A DNA stretch of 6,464 bases from CAIKMD01 sp035277525 (lineage in GTDB: Bacteria > Pseudomonadota > Alphaproteobacteria > ATCC43930 > CGMCC-115725), in the NCBI GenBank assembly GCA_035277525.1, contig DATEKH010000236.1:1-6464 (forward strand), given 5' to 3'. This document shows positions 1 through 6,268 of this stretch, piece after piece. Within the stretch, counting starts at the first letter, position 1. Every line of letters begins with the position of its first letter. Position numbers and translations under genes: made by a program. Below the pieces are notes generated by a model. The model was not told the origin of the DNA and ran no database searches. It saw only the letters and a list, made by a program, of their open reading frames with translations.

Positions 1-1
1 G

Positions 2-898
2 ACGCATGAGCAGGCGGGCGTAGTCTGGGCCTATCTTGGCCCCAGAGAAACCATGCCCCTACCGCCCGATTACGAATGGATGCGCGCGCCGGCGACCCAT
101 CGCTATATTTCTAAGACTTATGAGGCGTGCAACTATCTTCAGGCGGTCGAAGGCGGGCTCGACACCGCCCATTCCTCCTACCTGCACAATTTGCGCCTGG
201 GCGATAAATCGCTGCCGCGCCAGCGCGACCGCGCACCGCGGCTCGATGTCGAGCGCACGGATTATGGCTATTACTATGTCTCGACGCGCAAGCTCGGCGA
301 GGATGGGAGCTATGTGCGGCTCTACCATTATGTGATGCCGCATCAGCAGATGCGCGGCGGCATCAACGGCGTCGTCGGCCGCAACGACGTGCCGAAGCTC
401 GACGGGCATCTCTGGGTCCCGATCGATGACGAGCAGACCAATGTCTACAATTGGTGCTACAGCGCTGATCCCGCGGTTTCGATCTCGGAAGAAATCGCCG
501 AGGCGCATGAGCACCACTCGGGCCGCGGCAAGGACGACCTCATTCCCGGCACCTTCAAATTGAAGCGCAATCCCTCGAACGAGTATCTGATCGACCGCGA
601 GATTCAGCGCACCAAGACCTTCACCGGCATCGACGGCGTCAACACCCAGGACTTCGCCATTCAGGAAGGCATGGGACCGATCGTCGACCGCTCGAAGGAA
701 TATCTGGGTTCGACCGACCGCGCGATCGTGACCTTGCGGCGCATGCTGCTCGATGCTGTGGCGGCGGTCGAGCGCGGCGAGAGGCCGCCCGGCGCCGATC
801 CCGCAACGCATCGCGGGATCCGGCCTTATGACGGGCTGGTGCCGCCGGGCGCCGATTGGCGCCAGACCTTCGGCGACAATCTCGCGTGCAAGTGGTAG
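2..898 (+). CDS. Rieske non-heme iron oxygenase, alpha subunit (phthalate-dioxygenase-like), 5'-truncated by window
   Basis: This is the catalytic part of a ring-hydroxylating (or demethylating) Rieske oxygenase large subunit, which uses O2 and electrons from a separate reductase to attack an aromatic or similar substrate in the cytoplasm. The frame is open from base 2, and the residues before the first ATG (position 53) read EQAGVVWAYLGP, a conserved stretch of this family. The ATG at 53 is therefore internal, and the true start with the Rieske [2Fe-2S] domain lies outside the window. Numbering from the Met at 53, the motif D37-x2-H40-x4-H45 (in EGGLDTAHSSYLH) supplies the two iron-binding histidines and the bridging aspartate. 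D200, in TQDFAIQEGMGPIVDR, is the probable third iron ligand. The full family length is about 400-450 residues; 298 are present. The QD...GPIVDR block points to the phthalate-dioxygenase-like subgroup. The substrate cannot be told, and no reductase is nearby. Confidence 0.9.
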   Translation, partial: THEQAGVVWAYLGPRETMPLPPDYEWMRAPATHRYISKTYEACNYLQAVEGGLDTAHSSYLHNLRLGDKSLPRQRDRAPRLDVERTDYGYYYVSTRKLGEDGSYVRLYHYVMPHQQMRGGINGVVGRNDVPKLDGHLWVPIDDEQTNVYNWCYSADPAVSISEEIAEAHEHHSGRGKDDLIPGTFKLKRNPSNEYLIDREIQRTKTFTGIDGVNTQDFAIQEGMGPIVDRSKEYLGSTDRAIVTLRRMLLDAVAAVERGERPPGADPATHRGIRPYDGLVPPGADWRQTFGDNLACKW

Positions 899-936
899 GC
901 ACGGCGATCGCGCCGATCTGAGCGCGGCGCCGATGG

Positions 937-955
937 GGCGCGGCTCATCCGCGCC
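937..955 (+). terminator. Terminator-like hairpin after the Rieske oxygenase gene
   Basis: A perfect 7-bp all-GC stem (GGCGCGG at 937-943 pairing with CCGCGCC at 949-955) closes a 5-nt CTCAT loop and is followed by TTT. It begins 38 bp after the oxygenase stop. The T tract is short, so a weak or Rho-assisted terminator is as likely as a strong intrinsic one. Confidence 0.4.
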
Positions 956-999
956 TTTCGATGAGCGTTACGATCGCTCTGCGCGCGGGGGAGGGCGGC

Positions 1000-1233
1000 A
1001 TGGTCGATGTCAATGTCGAGCCTTTCGAGATCGAGCTCGCAACGCGCCGCGGGGTGAAACTGCGCGCCGATGTCTATTTGCCCAAAGGCGGGAACGGGCC
1101 TTACCCGACGCTCTTCGCCGCCTCGCCCTATCAGAAGCTATCATCACGACAGGGTGCATCCCTCGCATCTTCTCCTGCCCGAGCGGCCGCGCTGAGCGGG
1201 AAGGAGATACTGCCATGGCCGAAATGGATTTGA
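1000..1233 (+). pseudogene. Truncated CocE/NonD-family (S15-type alpha/beta) hydrolase, N-terminal remnant
   Basis: The first 46 residues look like the N-terminus of CocE/NonD (X-Pro dipeptidyl-peptidase S15-type) hydrolases, serine esterases or peptidases of roughly 550-700 residues. The signature is GVKLRADVYLPKGGNGPYP followed by TLFAASPYQK. After the lysine at about 1137 the resemblance ends. The remaining 31 residues are serine/alanine/proline-rich and read through the leader of the downstream methyltransferase before stopping at 1231-1233. No Ser-Asp-His triad is present and no other frame continues the family. An ATG at 961 is in the same frame, but the ATG at 1000 has a purine-rich GGGGAGGG just upstream and gives the family-like start. 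The end overlaps the methyltransferase start by 19 bp. This is most simply a deletion remnant. The family call rests on a short segment. Confidence 0.65.
1201..1208 (+). promoter_or_regulatory. Shine-Dalgarno site that fixes the methyltransferase start
   Basis: AAGGAGAT lies with its AAGGAG core 8 nt before the ATG at 1215. The same frame is open far upstream (an ATG exists at 753), but that stretch runs through the oxygenase and hydrolase sequences in another frame. The site therefore decides for the start at 1215. Confidence 0.8.
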
Positions 1234-2222
1234 GCCCGCCGCAACAGGCGATCCGCTTGCTCATGGGCTTCATTGCCGCGCGCGCCGTCTATGCCGCGGC
1301 AAAGCTCGGTCTCGCGGATGCGATTCCGGCGGAGGGCGTGAGCGCTGGGCGGCTCGCGGCGCAGATCGGCGCCGATCCCTCCGGACTCGAGCGGCTGTTG
1401 CGCGCGCTGAGCGGCCTCGGCGTGGTCATGCTGGGCGAAAGCGGGCGCTATCGCTTGACCCCGCGTGGCGAAACCTTGCGCAAGGATTCGCCGCAATCGA
1501 TCCGCGATTACGCGATCTATGTGCACGAATTCCTTTACGACCTCTTCGAGGACCTCGTGCCCGGCGTGTGCGGCGGCAACCCAATCGTCGAAGCAAAACT
1601 CGGCGCGCCGCTCTTTGCCTATCTGCAACAGCATCCCGACAAAGCGGCGCTGTTCCATGCCGGGCTCGCCAATCGCGGACGCGTCGAAGCGCCGGCGATC
1701 CTCGAGGCCTCGAGCTTCGCGGGGTGCCGCAAAATCGTCGATCTCGGCGGCGGCAACGGCGCCTTTCTCTCGGCGATTCTCGCGGCCTATCCCGAGGCTT
1801 CGGGCGTGTTGCTCGAGCGCGGCGCCGCGATTGCGTCGGCGCGCCGCGGCGAGGGCGGGCCTTTGCCGCGTTGCGCGCTCGTCGAGGGGGACTATTTCAA
1901 CGCCGTTCCCGCCGGCGGCGATGTTTATGTCCTGAAGCGCGTGCTCTTCGACCATACGGCCGGCGAGGTGGTGCAGATCCTGCGGCGATGCCGCGACGCC
2001 ATGGCGCCGCAGGGCAAAGTCGTCATCATCGAAGGTCTCGCCGGAGCGCCCAACGAGCCGAGCCTCGCCCATCTCATGGATTTGACTTTTCTCCTGGCGA
2101 CGACCGGCCGCATGCGCACCGAGGCCGAATACAAAAATTTGTTGCAACAGGCCGGGCTGCGCCTTGATAAATGCCTCGCGACGCGCGCGGATGTGAGCGT
2201 GCTGGAAGCGGCGCGCGCGTGA
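1215..2222 (+). CDS. SAM-dependent O-methyltransferase, Methyltransf_2 (plant-OMT/CrtF-like) family
   Basis: The product of 335 residues matches the layout of the dimeric O-methyltransferase family used in bacterial secondary metabolism and carotenoid methylation. Residues about 10-110 form the winged-helix dimerisation domain (AARAVYAAAKLGLADAI, then an LLRALSGLGV helix and GRYRLTPRGE). Residues 173-185 (KIVDLGGGNGAFL) are SAM motif I, GDYF at 225-228 is a further SAM-pocket element, and TTGRMRTEAEY at 296-306 is the usual C-terminal block. At 240-247 the family normally reads LK.VLHDW, with His as the catalytic base. Here it reads LKRVLFDH, so Phe245 replaces the histidine while a histidine sits two residues on. 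The enzyme may thus use another base, methylate a non-hydroxyl group, or be altered in activity. The start is set by AAGGAG at 1201. The ABM gene follows 24 bp downstream, so the two are probably cotranscribed. The substrate is unknown. Confidence 0.88.
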   Translation: MAEMDLSPPQQAIRLLMGFIAARAVYAAAKLGLADAIPAEGVSAGRLAAQIGADPSGLERLLRALSGLGVVMLGESGRYRLTPRGETLRKDSPQSIRDYAIYVHEFLYDLFEDLVPGVCGGNPIVEAKLGAPLFAYLQQHPDKAALFHAGLANRGRVEAPAILEASSFAGCRKIVDLGGGNGAFLSAILAAYPEASGVLLERGAAIASARRGEGGPLPRCALVEGDYFNAVPAGGDVYVLKRVLFDHTAGEVVQILRRCRDAMAPQGKVVIIEGLAGAPNEPSLAHLMDLTFLLATTGRMRTEAEYKNLLQQAGLRLDKCLATRADVSVLEAARA

Positions 2223-2246
2223 AGAGAAGAATACGGGGGGCCTCGC

Positions 2247-2585
2247 ATGTCCGATGCTTTCGCGGCAACGCCGGAGCCGCCTTACTATGCGGTGATCTTC
2301 ACCTCTCAATTGAAGGGTAGAGACGAATCCTACGAGAGGATGGCGCAAGCGATGTTCGATCTCGCGGCGAAGCAGCCGGGCTATCTCGGCGCCGAGCATG
2401 CGCGGCGCGACGGCGGGCTCGGCATCACCGTCGCCTATTTCACCGACGAAGCGGCGATCCGAGCGTGGAAGGCGAACGCCGAGCATGTCGCGGCCCAGCG
2501 CCTCGGCATCGAGCGCTGGTACAGCCGCTATCACCTCCGCGTTGCCAAGGTCGAGCGCGCCTATGGCGGCCCGGAGGGCCGCTGA
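2247..2585 (+). CDS. Antibiotic biosynthesis monooxygenase (ABM)-fold protein, YqjZ-like
   Basis: This small protein of 112 residues has the dimeric ferredoxin-like alpha+beta barrel pattern of the ABM family. Some members are cofactor-free monooxygenases acting on quinone-like or aromatic substrates, others degrade heme, and many have no known role. Diagnostic stretches are the first strand YYAVIFTSQL (13-22), the helix with YERMAQAMFDLAAKQPGYLG (29-48), the strand LGITVAYFTD (58-67), and the block AIRAWKANAEHVAAQRLG (70-87) followed by WYSRYHLRVAKVER (91-104). These resemble the YqjZ-like subgroup. A run of six G (2235-2240), 6 nt before the ATG, serves as ribosome-binding site. The 24-bp gap after the methyltransferase supports a two-gene unit, which hints at shared processing of an aromatic or polyketide-like compound. 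That is inference from neighbourhood only. Confidence 0.82.
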   Translation: MSDAFAATPEPPYYAVIFTSQLKGRDESYERMAQAMFDLAAKQPGYLGAEHARRDGGLGITVAYFTDEAAIRAWKANAEHVAAQRLGIERWYSRYHLRVAKVERAYGGPEGR

Positions 2586-2611
2586 GCGCCGCCTACTCGG
2601 TATAGGCGGCG
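2566..2611. terminator. Two back-to-back hairpins over the convergent gene junction
   Basis: The first hairpin is a perfect 7-bp stem (GCGGCCC 2566-2572 with GGGCCGC 2576-2582, loop GGA). The second is a perfect 9-bp stem (CGCCGCCTA 2587-2595 with TAGGCGGCG 2603-2611, 7-nt loop). They flank the ABM stop (2583-2585) and contain the DUF4239 stop (2593-2595). Neither has a T tract. Placement between convergent stops only 7 bp apart suggests a bidirectional transcript end or 3'-end stabiliser. Confidence 0.45.
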
Positions 2612-3372
2612 ATGCTCTTGGCGGTATCGATCATCGGCCTCTGGCTGACATTGATGAAGCCGGCATTCGGCCGGTCGATATCCTGAATCAGGAGCATCAC
2701 GGCGGCGATCAGAAGGCCCAGGAAATAGACCGGAATGCGCGAGCGTCCGGCCGCCAGCCCGCTCGCATAGCCGGCGAAGCCGAGGGCGACCGCTGCAACG
2801 CCGTAGAGACCGTACACGACGATGTCCGGCAGGCGCTTCATCGCCGCGTAGATGCGCGTCTGCTGGTTGTCGATCATTTCGTTGAGCGTTTGCACGAACA
2901 ATCCCGTCGGCACCATCGCATTGTCCTTCGCGACAACGGCTTGCGTCTCGCGCCAGAGCGCTTCCTGGATCGCGTCCGAGCGCGCGATCGCCGTCTCCAA
3001 CTCTTGGAGGGATACAACGCGTTGCGTGATATCGAGCCGGATCTGCACGTAGTCCTGCAGCAGCTTCAAGATTTTGGGAGCGTATGGCGCCGGCAGAAGA
3101 CGTGCGCGCAACGCGGTGGTGCCGATCGCGTTCGCTTCGTTCAAGACCGCCTCGCGGCGTCCCTCGAACTGCGAAACGTCGATCGCGAAGGTAAATCCGA
3201 TGAGCAATCCTAAGAGGCCTAGCACCGCGCTCTCGATGGTGCCGAAGTGGCCGGCGCTCTTGTCGATGGCGCGGGCGCCGAAGAACCGCCCGCTCTCGGT
3301 CGCGGCCAGGAGCAAGAGCAGGCTCGCGATGAAGATGACGAGCAAGGCATGGTTGTGGAGATCGAGGCTCAT
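2593..3372 (-). CDS. Bestrophin-like (DUF4239) integral membrane protein
   Basis: The protein has 259 residues with four predicted membrane segments at about 9-24, 46-64, 185-205 and 214-231, and a long soluble, partly helical loop between the second and third. The family signature is present. After segment two comes FEGRREAVLNEANAIGTTALRA (69-90), then LLQDYVQIRLD (104-114), and at the end of segment four QDIDRPNAGFINVSQRP (230-246). This matches the layout of PF14023 (DUF4239, described as bestrophin-like). Channel activity is suggested by that name but not shown. The start ATG lies 26 bp after the stop of the upstream membrane protein gene, and the only purine-rich site (GAGGGG) is rather far, about 15 nt away. 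The gene is probably translated from a shared transcript. It ends tail to tail with the ABM gene. Confidence 0.78.
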   Translation of the reverse strand: MSLDLHNHALLVIFIASLLLLLAATESGRFFGARAIDKSAGHFGTIESAVLGLLGLLIGFTFAIDVSQFEGRREAVLNEANAIGTTALRARLLPAPYAPKILKLLQDYVQIRLDITQRVVSLQELETAIARSDAIQEALWRETQAVVAKDNAMVPTGLFVQTLNEMIDNQQTRIYAAMKRLPDIVVYGLYGVAAVALGFAGYASGLAAGRSRIPVYFLGLLIAAVMLLIQDIDRPNAGFINVSQRPMIDTAKSIAAYTE

Positions 3373-3398
3373 AGCTCGGTGTGCGTGCCCCTCGGCCC

Positions 3399-3971
3399 CT
3401 AGGTCGCTCGGGTCTCGGGGCTTGCGAAGAGGAGGGCGCGCAGCCTACCCGGGCCGACAGCCTCGGCGACCGCTCGATAGCCAAAATAGGGAACGAGCGC
3501 GAGAGACACGATGACGAGCGCGAGCGCAATCCCCTGCGGCGTGCCGCCGCCAATCGATGGAATGCTATCCGCCAGCGCTCTGCCGCGCACCAAGCCGCTG
3601 ACCGTTTCTTCCGCGGTGTAGAAGGCGATGAAGACGATCGCATAGACAACGGAGCGATAGGCGATCGAGAATATCAGGGGTTTGCCTGCAAAGCCGCGCG
3701 CGATGTTGAAATCGTCCATGACGAGCATGACCTTCGCGAGGACGAGCGCGCTGGCGAGGCCGACACCCCAGCGGGTGAACGGAATGTCGTAGCGGGCGAG
3801 GACGACTGCTTCATGAAGAAGAAACAGCCCGTAGATCACCCAGATGTAGAAGAACATGGCGAGAAATCGCTTGATTTCGCGCAGCGCCCTGGATGTCCAG
3901 CGCTCCTTGTCCGCCGCGGCTGACTTGCCGTGAAATCCAACCTCGCGCGGTTCCGTGAGCTTTTGATCCAT
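3399..3971 (-). CDS. Unrecognised four-helix inner-membrane protein
   Basis: I do not recognise a named family. The 190-residue product from the ATG at 3971 has a charged cytoplasmic N-terminus (about 1-36, including FHGKSAAADKERWTSRALREIKRF) and four hydrophobic segments at about 38-57, 68-86, 101-118 and 147-165. Charged residues lie within or beside the membrane region, notably H53 and E54 in the first helix, D86 and D87 after the second, and E121 and E122 after the third. These could form a polar face. The frame stays open to an ATG at 4091, adding 40 arginine-, proline- and alanine-rich residues that look less protein-like, so I prefer 3971; neither start has a strong Shine-Dalgarno site. 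The gene lies directly upstream of the DUF4239 gene with a 26-bp gap, so a joint membrane function is plausible. The 210 bp upstream, to the kinase stop, show no clear promoter. Confidence 0.72.
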   Translation of the reverse strand: MDQKLTEPREVGFHGKSAAADKERWTSRALREIKRFLAMFFYIWVIYGLFLLHEAVVLARYDIPFTRWGVGLASALVLAKVMLVMDDFNIARGFAGKPLIFSIAYRSVVYAIVFIAFYTAEETVSGLVRGRALADSIPSIGGGTPQGIALALVIVSLALVPYFGYRAVAEAVGPGRLRALLFASPETRAT

Positions 3972-4181
3972 TCGCGGCTCGCTCTGGGTGTCCGGTCGCG
4001 GTTGGCCGATGGGCGCCGCGAGAACCGACGGCACGCGTAGCCACCAGGCGCGACGACCTCCAGCCTCATCGTCGGGACGCGCTGCAGCCATCGGGTCGAT
4101 TCCCGAGAGACAGGCGGCCGCACCCCGCGCCTCGGCGGAGCCGGCGAACGGTTCCTGCTGTCATTAGACCGGATGGACGGA

Positions 4182-5945
4182 TCAGGCGCGCATCTCGAGG
4201 CGCTCATCCTTTCCGCCGGAATCGGTCGTCTCGACGGCGAAATCCTGCGCTCTCGGAAAATTCATCGTAACCGTGGTGCCGCGTCCCGGAGCGCTCTCGA
4301 TCGTCGTCGCTCCACCGCAGCCGGCGGCAAAGGAATTGACCTGGCTCAGCCCGAGACCGGTGCCGTTCTCCGCGCTCTTGGTAGTGAAGAACGGATCGAA
4401 GACTTTCTCCAACAACTCGGGTGCGATGCCCGTTCCCGTGTCGGAGACGGAGACCGCGACGAAGTCGCCGGCGAGGCCCTTCGGCTCACCCTCGGCGTGG
4501 AGATTGTACGCCGCTATGCGGAGAGTTCCGCCCTCCGGCATGGCGTCACGGGCATTGACTGTAAGGTTGAGCAGGGCCAGCTCCAATTGGATCGGGTCTG
4601 CCCGGACGGGCCAAGTGTCGGGCGGGACCGCGAAGACGAGCCGCGATTGCGATCCGAGAGCCTGGCGAAGGAGGACCTCGAATTCCGCTAGCGCGCGGCC
4701 GATCGCGACGATCTCCGTATGACGCGGCTCCGGACGCACGAAGCCAAGGATCGAGCGAACCGCCTTTTGCCCCTCCTTGGCCGCGAGGATCGCGGCGCGC
4801 AACCCGCTCGCGATCCGAGGATCGCCTTCTTCGCGCAGGGGCTGAAGATGGAGCACGATCGCGCTGAGCACATTCCCGAAGTCATGCGCGAATTGACCGG
4901 TCAACTGGCCGATCGCTTCGAGTTTTTCCGCTTGATGAAGCTGCCGCTCCGCGGCGCGCCGCATTTCGCCTTCCGCGATGACTTGCATCGTGGCCGCGCG
5001 CCACTGTCGCATTCGCTTGAACGCCAGGAGCGATATAAGCAAGAGCGCGATGCCGGCTACGCCGAAAAATGCGCCATAGATCGCGAGATGGCGGTACCAG
5101 GGCACGAGAGCCGCAGAGACGCCGACTCCATGGACGATGAACACGTCGTAAGAGCCGACGCGGCGATAGGCCATCAGGCGTTCGACCCCATCGATCGCCG
5201 AGACCGTGCGCACCGAGCCGTAATCGCTCCGCGTGATCGCGGCCGCGGTGGCCGAGTTGGCCGGCAGACTGTCCGCAGGATAGGGCGGCTCACGCGCGAG
5301 AATATTCAGGTCGCTCCGCAGCAAACCCGCAATCATGTTCAGCGGCGGCGCCGTCTTGCGCCAATAGTCGATAAAGTAGCTCGGCGAAACCGAGACGACG
5401 ATCACGCCGTCGAACGCGCCGCTCGCGCTGCTGCGGCGGCGCACGATGTTGAAGTTTTTTTCGGCTTGAACGCGGCCCGTGACGACGTGGCTGATGAAGG
5501 TGCCGCGATCCGCCTCTTTCAGGGCGATAAAGTAGTCGCGGTCCGAGAGATCGACGAGCGGCACAGGAAAGACACGGCTCGAATTGCGCAGCTTGCCTGC
5601 CGGATCGGCCAGCCATATGCCGAGGAGTTGGGGATACCTCCGCTCGATCTCATTCAAATAATCGTGGAGCGCTTGCGAGGAACCGATCTCGTCCCAGCTC
5701 ATTGAGCGGATTCGCGCGTCGACGGCGCGGGCGATCAACTCGTGCGTCTCGAAGACGTTGAGCGCGTGAGCCTCGAGCACGTCGGTCGTCGCCACGACTT
5801 CTACTTCGGCGCTCGCAAGCACAGCGCCGCGGTCGAGATAGGCGACAACCCCGAAGAGCAGCAGCGGTATCGCCAATGCGGCCGCGACGAGGAGGAGATG
5901 AAGCCATTCCCCATTTCCTTCCGATCGTGAATACCGCCATCTCAT
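4182..5945 (-). CDS. Membrane-bound sensor histidine kinase with PDC/dCache-like sensor
   Basis: The 587-residue protein has a first membrane helix at about 15-37, an extracytoplasmic sensor at about 38-285, and a second helix at about 286-309. The block DLSDRDYFIALKE (132-144), followed by a VIVVSVSPSYF strand, is typical of PDC/dCache domains that bind small molecules. A charged helical linker (about 312-345) leads to the H-box LEAIGQLTGQFAHDFGNVL with phospho-accepting H354. The usual HDFNN is HDFGN here, but D355 and N358 are kept. The ATPase domain has an N-box (LLNLTVNARDAM, N464), G1 (DTGTGI, 502-507), an F-box (FDPFFTTK, 516-523) and G2 (GTGLGL, 528-533), all intact. There is no attached receiver domain and no response regulator in view. 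The start is bounded by an in-frame TGA four codons upstream. An FNR/FixK box lies 110 bp upstream, suggesting oxygen control. The ligand is unknown. Confidence 0.92.
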   Translation of the reverse strand: MRWRYSRSEGNGEWLHLLLVAAALAIPLLLFGVVAYLDRGAVLASAEVEVVATTDVLEAHALNVFETHELIARAVDARIRSMSWDEIGSSQALHDYLNEIERRYPQLLGIWLADPAGKLRNSSRVFPVPLVDLSDRDYFIALKEADRGTFISHVVTGRVQAEKNFNIVRRRSSASGAFDGVIVVSVSPSYFIDYWRKTAPPLNMIAGLLRSDLNILAREPPYPADSLPANSATAAAITRSDYGSVRTVSAIDGVERLMAYRRVGSYDVFIVHGVGVSAALVPWYRHLAIYGAFFGVAGIALLLISLLAFKRMRQWRAATMQVIAEGEMRRAAERQLHQAEKLEAIGQLTGQFAHDFGNVLSAIVLHLQPLREEGDPRIASGLRAAILAAKEGQKAVRSILGFVRPEPRHTEIVAIGRALAEFEVLLRQALGSQSRLVFAVPPDTWPVRADPIQLELALLNLTVNARDAMPEGGTLRIAAYNLHAEGEPKGLAGDFVAVSVSDTGTGIAPELLEKVFDPFFTTKSAENGTGLGLSQVNSFAAGCGGATTIESAPGRGTTVTMNFPRAQDFAVETTDSGGKDERLEMRA

Positions 5946-6026
5946 CTTGGCGTCTCAATCCGGTTGGCTGCTTCGCACGGGGGCGCGCGCGGCGCACACG
6001 GGATGACAACAGCGGCCGCGCCTTAA

Positions 6027-6032
6027 AAACTA
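6027..6032 (-). promoter_or_regulatory. Candidate -10 element of the kinase promoter
   Basis: On the - strand the hexamer reads TAGTTT, with T1, A2 and T6 of the consensus. Exactly 22 bp separate it from the FNR/FixK palindrome. That puts the palindrome centre about 41.5 bp upstream of a start near 6020, the class II activator geometry. The resulting leader would be about 75 nt. Confidence 0.4.
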
Positions 6033-6054
6033 CCGATCAACAGTCGAGAAGGGC

Positions 6055-6068
6055 TTGATCTGCATCAA
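6055..6068. promoter_or_regulatory. FNR/FixK-type operator (anaerobox)
   Basis: TTGAT-CTGC-ATCAA is a perfect match to the TTGAT-N4-ATCAA palindrome bound by FNR, Anr and FixK family activators in low oxygen. I saw no other full copy in the window. It lies 110 bp upstream of the kinase ATG and 207 bp upstream of the right-hand gene. The spacing to a candidate -10 on the - strand favours the kinase as the main target. Dual control of both genes is possible. Confidence 0.75.
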
Positions 6069-6262
6069 TCGTATGGGCTTTCCATGTCCCTTCTCAATAC
6101 AGGTGTTGAGCACGTCCAATCGGCACTTCCACCGATGCCGAGGGATCGTGCCAAGCGACTAGCATTGGTTTTCTCTTGGCTCGTTTTGCGGTGCGCGGTC
6201 GCCGCCGCTTGCTGCCGCTTCCGCAGACGAACGCGGAGACGTGGCTTGCGACAACAGCGTGC

Positions 6263-6268
6263 AAGGAG
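6263..6268 (+). promoter_or_regulatory. Shine-Dalgarno site of the secreted-protein gene
   Basis: AAGGAG lies 7 nt before the ATG at 6276. The frame is open further back, to an ATG at 6084, but this site together with the signal peptide that begins at 6276 decides the start. Confidence 0.8.

Noticed and set aside
59..811. Open frame of 250 codons on the - strand opposite the Rieske oxygenase
   Set aside because: It is a mirror of the strongly supported oxygenase coding sequence and shows no family features.
753..1214. Upstream in-frame extension of the methyltransferase to an ATG at 753
   Set aside because: The extension overlaps the oxygenase end in another frame and has no methyltransferase features. 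AAGGAG at 1201 and the family-like N-terminus support 1215.
1131..2534. Long open frame (467 codons) on the - strand opposite the methyltransferase and ABM genes
   Set aside because: The + strand frames carry clear family motifs throughout. The antisense frame is arginine/alanine-rich with no recognisable domain, as expected from GC-rich codon bias.
3972..4091. N-terminal extension of the four-helix membrane protein to the ATG at 4091
   Set aside because: The added 40 residues are low in protein-like character and the charged start at 3971 looks like the natural N-terminus. It is kept as an alternative because neither start has a strong ribosome-binding site.
4719..5705. Open frame of 328 codons on the + strand opposite the sensor kinase
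   Set aside because: Its product is arginine- and aspartate-rich without motifs, and the - strand carries an intact kinase with all ATPase boxes.
6176..6190. Possible sigma-54 promoter (TTGGCTCG...TTGC)
   Set aside because: The distance between the GG and GC dinucleotides is 8 bp rather than the required 10, so it does not fit a -24/-12 element.
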